Source: Phycisphaerae bacterium
GTDB lineage: Bacteria > Planctomycetota > Phycisphaerae > SM23-33
Reading direction: 5' to 3'
DNA: 33,622 nucleotides
Assembly: GCA_016782885.1 (NCBI GenBank)
Contig: JADHXQ010000054.1
Location: 1-33,622, forward strand
A program made the position numbers and the translations under genes. Below the pieces are notes generated by a model, which saw only the letters and a program-made list of their open reading frames with translations, was not told where the DNA came from and ran no database searches. This document shows positions 1-6,842 of this stretch, piece after piece. Each line of letters starts with the position of its first letter. The first letter of the stretch is position 1.

Positions 1-911
1 ACGCCTGACGGCAGCAGGCTCTTGCCGTGTTTCAGCAGGGCGGCCGCGGCGCCGGAGTCCACGATGACCTTCCCGACCGGGCAGGCGGTGAGGCCTATCC
101 ATCGGCGTTTGGAAGACATTTTCCGCTCTGCCGGCACGAAGACCGTGCCAAGTTGCTCGCCTGCCAGCAGGCGCGTGAGCACTTTTGGGGTCCGGGCGTT
201 TGCGATTACTGCCGCTTCACCGGCCCGGATCACCATGTCGGCGGCCTGGAGCTTGGTTGCCATCCCGCCCGTGCCGAACTTGCTTGCGCTCCCGCTGACC
301 AGCGCCCTGGTATCATCATCGATCCGGGTGATGACGTCGACGACATCGGCGCCGCTGAGCACGCCGTCCACCACGGTCAGCAGGACCAGCAGTTCGGCGG
401 CGAGCATGTTGGTTACGATGGCGGCCAGCACGTCGTTCTCACCGTAGCGGAGTTCCTCGATTGCGACGGTGTCGTTTTCATTGATGATCGCCAGCGCCCC
501 GTATTCCTCCAGCGCCGCCAGCGTGTTGCGGATGTTGAGGTATCGCTGGTGGTCCTCGAAGTCGTTGCGTGTGACGAGCACCTGCGCCACTCGCACGCCA
601 TATCGCGCGAAGATGTCGTGGAAGGTCCGCATGAGCTGCCCCTGCCCGACGGCCGCGGCGGCCTGGAGGTGCGGAGTGGTCTTGGGGCGATCGTCGAGGT
701 CCAGTTCGCCGACGCCGGCCCCGATGGCGCCGCTGGCGACCATGGTGACGGTGACGCCCGAAGCCATCACGCGGGCGATCTGTTTCGCCAATGCCGCAAT
801 GGCCCGGCGGTCCGGGCGCCCGGTGGGTTGGCAGATGGCGTTGGTGCCCACCTTAACCACGATTCGCCTAGCGTTGGCCAGTACGTTTTGTCTAACGGCT
901 GTTCCGGGCAT
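1..911 (-). CDS. proB: Glutamate 5-kinase, 3' end beyond the window
   Basis: ProB phosphorylates L-glutamate to gamma-glutamyl phosphate, the first step of proline synthesis. The frame is open from an ATG at 911 to the left edge, giving about 303 codons. The amino-acid-kinase domain starts near residue 16 with RRIVVKVGTNAI and continues with VTMVASGAIGAG. It then shows the glutamate/Mg region NENDTVAIEELRYGENDVLA and a TGGMATKLQAADM nucleotide-site motif. From about residue 270 a PUA domain begins (GKVIVDSGAAAALLKHGKSL), so only the end of the PUA domain is missing. It lies 26 bases behind the stop of waaA in the same direction, so the two are probably cotranscribed. The ribosome site ahead of the ATG is weak. 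The family assignment is secure from these motifs. Confidence 0.95.
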   Translation of the reverse strand, partial: MPGTAVRQNVLANARRIVVKVGTNAICQPTGRPDRRAIAALAKQIARVMASGVTVTMVASGAIGAGVGELDLDDRPKTTPHLQAAAAVGQGQLMRTFHDIFARYGVRVAQVLVTRNDFEDHQRYLNIRNTLAALEEYGALAIINENDTVAIEELRYGENDVLAAIVTNMLAAELLVLLTVVDGVLSGADVVDVITRIDDDTRALVSGSASKFGTGGMATKLQAADMVIRAGEAAVIANARTPKVLTRLLAGEQLGTVFVPAERKMSSKRRWIGLTACPVGKVIVDSGAAAALLKHGKSLLPSG

Positions 912-937
912 TTTCGTTATTGGTTCTCCGTCTGCGA

Positions 938-2281
938 TTAGCCCTGGTCGCGGATCACGTCGGTGGCGATCGCGCCGGGGGCCGTCGCGGGGACTCGGGC
1001 GAGCACCTCGCAGATCATTTCGACGTTGCGGCGGGTGGCGCCCTGGCAGCCAAGCACGTGCTGCTGGGCGTCTCTTCCCGCTCGATCCGCCGCGGCGGGG
1101 TAGGTCAGCCACTGATCCAGTCTATCGGCCAATTCGTCGGATGAAGCCACTCTAGCGCATCCGTTTTCGGCAAGGTCGTCGGCCTGTGGGAAGTTAAATG
1201 TATGTGGTCCGAATGCCGTCGGCTTGCCCAGCGCGGCGGCTTCTATCATGTCCGAACCGCCCATGGGCACCAGCGATCTGCCCACGAACACGCAGGATGC
1301 CAGGGCGTAGAACTTTCGCAATTCGCCCATCGTATCACCGAGGATTATTGCGTCTTTCGGCCCGCCGCCGGTCGAACCGTCGCCCTGGGCGCTGCGGCGG
1401 ATGAGGGGCAATCCGCTGCCGGCGATCAGTTTCGCCACTTCGCCGAATCGTTCGGGCTTGCGGGGCACGATGGCGAGTCTGGCCGACGGATGCTTCCCGC
1501 CGGTTTGCAGTCTGGCGAAGACATCCAGGAGCATCTTCTCCTCGCCGGGCCCGGTTCCGCCGGCTACGATCAGCCTGTCGCCGTCGTCGATTCCCAAAGC
1601 ACGAGCCAGTTCGTTCTGGCCGGGCAGATTGTCGGCGACCTCGACGGTGTCGAACTTCATCATGCCCGTGACGCGAACCTTGTCGCTTTGCGTGCCGAGT
1701 TTCCGGAAGCACTCGGCGTATGCCTCGGTCTGCACCCCGATAGCCGTCAGGCGGTTGAACAACCGCGCGGCCAGCGGACCGAGCTTTTTGTAGCCCGGGT
1801 ATCCCTTGTCGGGACTCATCCGCCCGTTGACGACGACCACCGGTATTTTTCGGCGGTTGCACGCGGAAAGGAAGTTCGGCCAGACGTCGCCCTCCATCAA
1901 CACCACAAGGTCCGGACGCGCGCGGTTAATCGCCCGCCGGACGACCAGCGAGAAATCCAGAGGCCAGCGGAATACCGTATGTGCCGGCGCAAAGAGCCTC
2001 CTGGCGGCGCCCATACCGGTATCGGTGCTCGTGGAGATCACCAGTCGGTAGTCGGGCAGTTGGCTGTGAAGCTCCCTCACCACCGAAGCGAGTCCGTTGA
2101 TCTCGCCAAGCGAGACACCGTGCAACCAGATCACCGGTTGCAATCCGTAACGGACAGGCGAAGCGCCGAAGCGTTCGGCGATACCGTCGCGATACCGCCC
2201 GTGTCGGATCATCCTGTACAACCACCACGGACTAAGCACCAGCAGCGCCGCGGCGTAGATTACGTCCAGAAGTATACCCAT
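938..2281 (-). CDS. waaA: 3-deoxy-D-manno-octulosonic acid (Kdo) transferase
   Basis: WaaA (KdtA) transfers Kdo from CMP-Kdo to lipid A precursor on the cytoplasmic face of the inner membrane. The 447-residue product has the usual family length. It has an N-terminal membrane anchor, WLHGVSLGEINGL with the family's catalytic Glu in 'GE', and EGDVWPN in place of the usual ETEIWPN. Further along are TGMMKFD, a GGTGPGEEKML phosphate loop, RKPERF and LGDTMGEL. The SLVPMGGSDMIEAAALGKP segment has GGSD where most family members have GGHN. I chose ATG 2281 (MGILLDVIY) rather than extending upstream, because GAGG sits just before it and the family starts here. The gene's first 11 codons and leader are duplicated near 7884-8005. 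It implies an LPS-type outer membrane. Confidence 0.93.
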   Translation of the reverse strand: MGILLDVIYAAALLVLSPWWLYRMIRHGRYRDGIAERFGASPVRYGLQPVIWLHGVSLGEINGLASVVRELHSQLPDYRLVISTSTDTGMGAARRLFAPAHTVFRWPLDFSLVVRRAINRARPDLVVLMEGDVWPNFLSACNRRKIPVVVVNGRMSPDKGYPGYKKLGPLAARLFNRLTAIGVQTEAYAECFRKLGTQSDKVRVTGMMKFDTVEVADNLPGQNELARALGIDDGDRLIVAGGTGPGEEKMLLDVFARLQTGGKHPSARLAIVPRKPERFGEVAKLIAGSGLPLIRRSAQGDGSTGGGPKDAIILGDTMGELRKFYALASCVFVGRSLVPMGGSDMIEAAALGKPTAFGPHTFNFPQADDLAENGCARVASSDELADRLDQWLTYPAAADRAGRDAQQHVLGCQGATRRNVEMICEVLARVPATAPGAIATDVIRDQG

Positions 2282-2372
2282 GCCCTCAAGTATGCGTAGG
2301 CGGAGGCAAGGTGTCAATGCGCGGGCGTGATTACTTGGATAGAGGCGAACAGCCAACACGGCGACGGATCAA
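2251..2372. repeat. Outer direct repeat, copy A (waaA start and leader)
   Basis: Bases 2259-2351 are identical to 7892-7984 (93 bases, offset 5633). The match extends to 2251-2372 / 7884-8005 with mismatches only at 2252, 2258, 2352, 2353, 2364 and 2366. This copy holds the first codons of the intact waaA and its upstream leader. Together the copies bracket the plus-strand operon 2668-7691. The simplest reading is that the DNA between them was inserted next to, and duplicated, the waaA 5' end. Confidence 0.95.
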
Positions 2373-2381
2373 AACTCGCCA

Positions 2382-2403
2382 GGACAGCAACGGGATCAGG
2401 CTT
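2382..2403. repeat. Inner direct repeat, left copy (22 bases)
   Basis: GGACAGCAACGGGATCAGGC plus TT recurs at 7667-7688 with one difference (A2395 corresponds to C), offset 5285. It starts ten bases inside the end of outer copy A. It may be the true junction of the inserted operon or a short recombination site. The right copy lies inside the 3' end of the RlmJ-like gene. Confidence 0.85.
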
Positions 2404-2582
2404 GTTACATCGTCGTTGATTCGACTCTCCGGTGGATACCGCGGGCTTGTGCTCTATGGTATCCCATTTTGCGGCTGGATCAGTTCACTGAGCAAGGGCT
2501 GCAACCATCCACCATCGGGCTGCGATCCGCTGCGTGACGCCAAGAATCGCTGCATCGCGAATAACTTGGCTACTATAAGCTG

Positions 2583-2611
2583 TTGACCAATGTAGCCCCG
2601 TGGCCTACCAT
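2583..2611 (+). promoter_or_regulatory. Sigma-70-like promoter of the SPFH operon
   Basis: TTGACC (2583-2588) is followed after exactly 17 bases by TACCAT (2606-2611). This predicts a start near 2618 and a 50-base leader to the ATG at 2668. It is the best candidate in the gene-free stretch 2404-2667, which otherwise holds nothing I recognise. Confidence 0.5.
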
Positions 2612-2667
2612 AGGATGGGTTTTCAGAGACGGTACAGGTTCTTACACAGTTTGGTGGAGATGTTGCC

Positions 2668-3765
2668 ATGGGATTACTGCGCGCACTGTTCATGCGGGGC
2701 AAGCCGCAACGCGGCATTGTTGACCGTCTCAAGTACGACGGGCCTGCGGATGTCTTTGCCTGGAAGTACCCCCACGAAGACATCAAACTCGGGGCGCAAC
2801 TCGTCGTAAATGAAAGCCAAAAGGCCCTGTTGGTGCGAGAAGGACGCCACTTGGCCATGATGGGGCCTGGGCGACACACCCTTTCGACCGCGAATCTCCC
2901 GATTCTAGGCAAGCTGGTCAATGCTCCCTTTGGGGGCGTGACACCGTTCACTGCCGAGGTGTGGTTCTTCAATATGGCTGTGGACCTGGACGTCAAGTTC
3001 GGCACGCCTACCCCGATCCAACTCAAGGAGCCTCAATACCAGGTTATCGTTCCGATCCGCGCCCACGGCCAGATGGGCCTGCGGCTCGGCGACCCCCGCC
3101 AGTTCCTTCGCGAGCTTGTTGGAACAATGGCGCAGTATACGACGGACCAGATATACAACTCCTTCCGCGGGATGGTCGTCACCAAACTCAAGACTGTGAT
3201 TGGCGAAACGATCATCAAGGAGAAAGTTTCGGTCTTAGACATCGCGGTCCTGCTGGACCCGCTTTCTCAGCGGTGCCGAGAGGCGATCCGCCCAGAGTTC
3301 GAGCGTTTCGGTCTTGACGTCGTCAACCTCTTCATTAGCGACGTGAGCTTCCCGGAGGATGACCCGATCGTGAAGCGGCTGAGGTCAACCGTCATGGACC
3401 GCGCCGACTTCGAAATCCTCGGAGACCAGCGTTACGGAACAAAACGCAGTTTTGACGTGATGGACAAAGCCGCCGACAACCCCTCCGGTGCGAGTGGGAC
3501 GATCATGGGAGCCGGGCTTGGCCTGGGACTCGGGGCTGGCATCGGCGCACAGGCGGCCTCTGTTGGAGGCGCACTTAATCCGAATCCCCCGCAGACTCCC
3601 GCGACCCCGCCCCAGCAGCCTCCCGCGACCTCGCCACAGCAGGCTGCTGCGGGGAGCGAAGACGTAGTTGCACGCTTGGGGAAACTGAAGGAATTGCTGG
3701 ATCAGGATCTCATCACACAACAGGATTTTGACGCCAGAAAGGCTGAGATCCTCGGAGAGATATGA
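2668..3765 (+). CDS. SPFH-domain (virion-core-like) protein with C-terminal SHOCT
   Basis: The 365-residue product resembles the bacterial SPFH family often named virion core protein, whose role is unknown but linked to membrane or stress functions. Residues about 20-250 form the SPFH-like domain: DVFAWKYPHEDIKLGAQLVV and VNESQKALLVREGR at the start, then ELVGTMAQYTTDQIYNSFRG and FGLDVVNLFISDVSFPEDD. A Gly/Ala-rich stretch (about 275-305) and a Pro/Gln-rich linker (about 308-332) follow. Residues about 336-365 are a SHOCT helix pair (LGKLKELLDQDLITQQDFDA). There is no signal peptide, so it is probably a cytoplasmic scaffold. A GGAG site lies eight bases before the ATG. It is the first gene of the operon, and its stop overlaps the next start. 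Confidence 0.85.
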   Translation: MGLLRALFMRGKPQRGIVDRLKYDGPADVFAWKYPHEDIKLGAQLVVNESQKALLVREGRHLAMMGPGRHTLSTANLPILGKLVNAPFGGVTPFTAEVWFFNMAVDLDVKFGTPTPIQLKEPQYQVIVPIRAHGQMGLRLGDPRQFLRELVGTMAQYTTDQIYNSFRGMVVTKLKTVIGETIIKEKVSVLDIAVLLDPLSQRCREAIRPEFERFGLDVVNLFISDVSFPEDDPIVKRLRSTVMDRADFEILGDQRYGTKRSFDVMDKAADNPSGASGTIMGAGLGLGLGAGIGAQAASVGGALNPNPPQTPATPPQQPPATSPQQAAAGSEDVVARLGKLKELLDQDLITQQDFDARKAEILGEI

Positions 3766-4553
3766 CAAGAGGTTATGGCATGGGTGAGAATCAGGTAGGC
3801 GTATCTTCCATATGGCGCACGATTATCCCGGCGTTCATCGCCGGCGTGGTGCTCGCCTTCTTTCTCATCGTAGGAGTGCCGGAGAACAAGGCGGAGCCAT
3901 ACGTCGGACTTGTAGTGGCCATCACAGCCGTCACCTTCTGCGCGGCCTTCTGGATATCGCGAGTTCTTCAGGGCGCAGTGCAACAGTTTGAAGGGGTATT
4001 TCGAACCATCGGGATCAGCCTGGTCTTGGGCATCGCGACAGTGAACCTGCTCGTCCTGCTCATTTACCGCATCTATTTGCACCGTTTCTCCTCTGAAGGC
4101 TGGATCATTGCCTTTCTGTTGCTCGGCAATGCGGTGGTGTTCCTGCTGATCCTTGGCTTGCCTTGGTATGCCCGGTTTGCCGGAGGGCTGAGCCGTGAAG
4201 ATCGTCAGCAGAAGGCCGAGGTCATCCTGCTGACGGATCGCCTTGAGGAGGCCGAGTTGGCGTTCATGGGGGTGATGAACAGAAGTGGCGAGAGCATGAC
4301 CGTTCACGATCGCCCCAAGATCACGATTCTGCGAGAGAAGGTACGGGGCATGTCGCCATTCGATCAGGCTAATACCGCTTCGGCTGATGTCGACGCGGAG
4401 TTGCTTGAATACGTCCGCCAGATCGAAAGCTCGGTGCAGGATGTAGCGGCCATCCCGCTGGATGACTTGAGCGAGTGGTCAGATCATGTCGCAGAGTTGT
4501 GCGACAAGGCAATGGCGTTAATCCGACGGCGAGAGAAGCTCTTGCTTGCCTGA
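3762..4553 (+). CDS. Four-TM membrane protein of unknown function
   Basis: I do not recognise a named family. The 263-residue product has four hydrophobic segments: about 20-42 (IIPAFIAGVVLAFFLIVGV), 48-68, 83-105 and 113-133. A soluble, charged, probably helical tail of about 130 residues follows. The tail is rich in Glu, Asp and Arg, as in EDRQQKAEVILLTDRLEEAE. The ATG at 3762 overlaps the stop of the SPFH gene in an ATGA arrangement, and CGGAGAG just upstream can serve as its ribosome site, so translation is probably coupled. A second in-frame ATG at 3780 is possible. Its position suggests it could anchor the SPFH protein at the membrane; that is inference only. Confidence 0.8.
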   Translation: MTRGYGMGENQVGVSSIWRTIIPAFIAGVVLAFFLIVGVPENKAEPYVGLVVAITAVTFCAAFWISRVLQGAVQQFEGVFRTIGISLVLGIATVNLLVLLIYRIYLHRFSSEGWIIAFLLLGNAVVFLLILGLPWYARFAGGLSREDRQQKAEVILLTDRLEEAELAFMGVMNRSGESMTVHDRPKITILREKVRGMSPFDQANTASADVDAELLEYVRQIESSVQDVAAIPLDDLSEWSDHVAELCDKAMALIRRREKLLLA

Positions 4554-4575
4554 GTCCATGAAAGGAAGTGTACAC

Positions 4576-4875
4576 GTGCCACACATTACTATTGTCGTGA
4601 CAGAAGATGTAATTACCCAGGTCGAAGCTGGGCAGGACCATCAGCGTCAATTGGCGGTTCGCGGGGCGTCCGACGACATTAGCAACTTGTTGGACACCGC
4701 GAGAAGAGAGAATCCAATACCGATTAGTATCTGCGAAACGATTACGCTGATCGCTGGGGACACCGATGCATTCTGGAGGGGCCACCAAGGCAATGACACG
4801 CAGATAGCAGACTTCGACGACTTGTTCGCGTTGCTGCGTCGGCGTCCCGGCGCATCCGTGACGTTCAGTTGGTAG
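4576..4875 (+). CDS. Small protein of unknown function, GTG start
   Basis: No family recognised. I chose the GTG at 4576 because AAGGAAG (4562-4568) lies seven bases before it. A TTG at 4546, overlapping the preceding gene, and an ATG at 4558 have no comparable site. The 99-residue product begins VPHITIVVTEDVITQ and continues with DDISNLLDTARRENPIPISI. It ends with DFDDLFALLRRRPGASVTFSW. It has no membrane segment and no cysteine cluster, and looks like a small alternating alpha/beta fold. It sits between the four-TM gene and the zinc-ribbon gene in the same direction, with a 22-base gap to the former. This segment is clearly less GC-rich than the flanking genes (25 G+C in bases 4561-4620). 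Confidence 0.65.
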   Translation: MPHITIVVTEDVITQVEAGQDHQRQLAVRGASDDISNLLDTARRENPIPISICETITLIAGDTDAFWRGHQGNDTQIADFDDLFALLRRRPGASVTFSW

Positions 4876-4918
4876 ACTCCGACCAGTAGCGGTAGTCAAC
4901 TGTAACTGGGAGATGGAC

Positions 4919-5689
4919 ATGATTACTGTGACGTGTGAATGCGGCGCGAAGCTGCGGGTGAAAGACGAACTGGTCGGCAAGAAGGGCAAGTGCCCGAAAT
5001 GCGCCCAGATCATCACGCTGGTGCAACAGGACCTCCAGATCGACGATGCGCCCGCAAAGCGGGCCTCGCCCCCGGCCAGCGGCGGAACCGACAAACGAAC
5101 CTGTCCGGGCTGCGGCGCCCGAATCCCGGCATTGTCGTTCTCCTGCGAGTTCTGCGGGGCAACGTTGCGCGGGTCCGCTACGGCATCCTTGGCCAGCGAT
5201 ACGTCACCCGTGGGAAACTCACCGGAGGAATTGGTCAATCGCTTCGCTGAGGCCGTTGGAAATATGTCTGCTGGGATCGATGCTCATGAGAGCAAAGACG
5301 CGCAACGATGCCGCAGCATCTTGACGAAGCTCCGGATATTCGCCATGAAAGACGCTAACCTTCGCCCATTAATCGATAGGCTCCAACAGGATTTCGATCA
5401 CGCTGTGGCAGAGGCAAAGGTCAGGACAAAGAAGGACAACAAGGCGTGGATCATTGTGGGGATCGTCCTAGCCCTCATCTTTGGTAGTTTATTTGGGTAC
5501 GCCGAAATTATTGCTCCGATGCACGATGCCGGTATTCGACAGGATATTCAGCGACTTGTGGATGAGGGGCGATTCGGCGAGGCGCGAATCCGTGCCAGTG
5601 ATCTGTGGTCCTCACCTCAAGACCGTGAGAAGGAGGTGAAGACGCTGATCGAATCCATTGACAAGGCTGAACGGGCTAAAAGACCTTGA
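4919..5689 (+). CDS. Double zinc-ribbon protein with one membrane segment
   Basis: The product of about 256 residues opens with a zinc ribbon (CECGAKLRVKDELVGKKGKC ending in CPKC), a pattern common at the N-terminus of planctomycete proteins. A second ribbon follows near residues 60-80 (CPGCGARIPALSFSCEFCGA). A helical segment and one membrane helix come next (WIIVGIVLALIFGSLFGYA, about residues 173-192). The end is a short helical tail with DIQRLVDEGRFGEARIRASD, which looks like a TPR-type helix pair. An earlier ATG at 4913 directly abuts the CTGGGAG ribosome site (4906-4912). The ATG at 4919 has proper spacing and starts nearer the ribbon, so I prefer it. Probably a membrane-anchored sensor or assembly partner in the operon; function unknown. 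Confidence 0.82.
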   Translation: MITVTCECGAKLRVKDELVGKKGKCPKCAQIITLVQQDLQIDDAPAKRASPPASGGTDKRTCPGCGARIPALSFSCEFCGATLRGSATASLASDTSPVGNSPEELVNRFAEAVGNMSAGIDAHESKDAQRCRSILTKLRIFAMKDANLRPLIDRLQQDFDHAVAEAKVRTKKDNKAWIIVGIVLALIFGSLFGYAEIIAPMHDAGIRQDIQRLVDEGRFGEARIRASDLWSSPQDREKEVKTLIESIDKAERAKRP

Positions 5690-5783
5690 GTAATGGGCCG
5701 AAAGAGCATGCGTCAACGTTGGAGTCCCGATGCTCTCGTTGCTGACAGATGAAGCACTGCATAGATTCATAGGAGATCAACGC

Positions 5784-6053
5784 ATGAATTTGATCGAGAT
5801 TGTAACACTGCTCAACACACACCACCAGCGAGCGACATATGGGGCGGTTGGTGATGTGGTGGGATTGCCTGCCCAAAGCGTAGGACAACAACTCGGCCCC
5901 AGAAATCACCTGAATTCATGGGTGGTCAACGCGAGAAGAGGCCTGCCCACCGGGTATGCACAAAACGAAATGCACCCGAACCTTCTTGACAACGCCCAAA
6001 TATTGGCAAGTGGCGAAGATCTGCAGGCCTGGATCAATCAACACCAGAAGTAG
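5784..6053 (+). CDS. Alkyltransferase-like (MGMT/ATL-type) winged-helix protein lacking the active Cys
   Basis: The 89-residue product contains RATYGAVGDVVGLPAQSVGQ and SWVVNARRGLPTGYA. These align by eye with the DNA-binding domain of O6-alkylguanine transferases and ATL proteins (TTYGEVA..LG.P.AARAVG, then PCHRVV..dG.l.GYa). The PCHR position reads NSWVV here, so the acceptor cysteine is absent and no alkyl transfer is expected. ATL proteins of this type bind damaged DNA or act as DNA-binding modules; which applies here is unknown. AGGAG (5771-5775) lies eight bases before ATG 5784. A longer in-frame ATG at 5730 has no ribosome site. The 94 bases before this gene form the widest gap in the operon. 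Confidence 0.72.
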   Translation: MNLIEIVTLLNTHHQRATYGAVGDVVGLPAQSVGQQLGPRNHLNSWVVNARRGLPTGYAQNEMHPNLLDNAQILASGEDLQAWINQHQK

Positions 6054-6064
6054 AGATACCTGAT

Positions 6065-6841
6065 ATGTCAGACCATTCCGTCAAGTGTCCATCTTGCGGT
6101 CGGGAATACCACGTTCGAATGGATCAACTGGGCAAGACGGCCAAGTGCGGCTGCGGCGAGCGATTCGAGTTGATCGCATCTTTCTCGTCCGAGGACATCA
6201 TTGAGGTCCAGGAGGTCCAAGAGCCAATCGCGACTTCCGCCCAAGAGGAGTCAGTGCCAGTGCTGCCCGTATGTGCGGCGCCTGAGGCGCCCTGGACCCC
6301 CGAAAGAGTCTCGTCGCGCCTTGTTGAGTTGGGCATTGGCGAGGCGGACGTACCCCAGCATTTCCCGCTGATTCTCGCGAATTACCTGAGGGCAGACCAG
6401 GCCCTGGTCGATTGCGCGTTTGGCTACTATGGGAGCGATATCGTCAAGTTCAAGTGGGAGCCCGGCTATGCGTCCTGTGCTGTAGCCGTGCAGGAGACGA
6501 CCCTTCACATCGTTCAGCAAGGTAATATGCAGAAGTGGATTGGCAAGTTGTTGCCCAGCGGGGTCGGAGGCGCGCAGGGAACGGAGGTTCCATTGGAAGA
6601 AGGGCTCCGCGTGGCCCACGCAGGCTCCGTGCTTTCGATTCACGCGGAGTCGATCTACCGCGTGAACCTGCGCGATCAGGACATCGCTCGCCGCATTCTT
6701 GAAGCGATTCGAAAGCAGATAGGTATGCACGACAAGAATGTCTTGGCTTCTGAGCTTGAGAAACTCGTGGAAATGAAGATCAAGGGACTACTGACCGACC
6801 AGGAGTTCACCCAGGCAAAAAAGAAATTACTCGGGAGTTGA
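6065..6841 (+). CDS. Zinc-ribbon protein with C-terminal SHOCT domain
   Basis: The 258-residue product starts with a zinc ribbon (VKCPSCGREYHVRMDQ, then KCGCGERFELI). An acidic Val/Glu/Pro-rich linker runs from about 43 to 75. A globular middle of about 75-215 includes GYYGSDIVKFKWEPGYASCA and VAVQETTLHIVQQGNMQKWI, which reads like a beta-rich, possibly PH-like domain. Residues about 226-258 are a SHOCT helix pair (ASELEKLVEMKIKGLLTDQE then FTQAKKKLL). The first protein of the operon also ends in SHOCT, so the two may co-assemble; this is inference. It begins 11 bases after the ATL-like gene, and its stop is followed after one base by the next ATG. Confidence 0.8.
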   Translation: MSDHSVKCPSCGREYHVRMDQLGKTAKCGCGERFELIASFSSEDIIEVQEVQEPIATSAQEESVPVLPVCAAPEAPWTPERVSSRLVELGIGEADVPQHFPLILANYLRADQALVDCAFGYYGSDIVKFKWEPGYASCAVAVQETTLHIVQQGNMQKWIGKLLPSGVGGAQGTEVPLEEGLRVAHAGSVLSIHAESIYRVNLRDQDIARRILEAIRKQIGMHDKNVLASELEKLVEMKIKGLLTDQEFTQAKKKLLGS

Positions 6842-6842
6842 T

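Noticed and set aside
27..941. Long plus-strand open frame opposite proB
   Set aside because: It is in register with the antisense of proB; the minus strand carries all ProB motifs and the plus-strand translation shows none.
1202..2299. 365-codon plus-strand frame opposite waaA
   Set aside because: Antisense shadow of waaA; no ribosome site or family motif.
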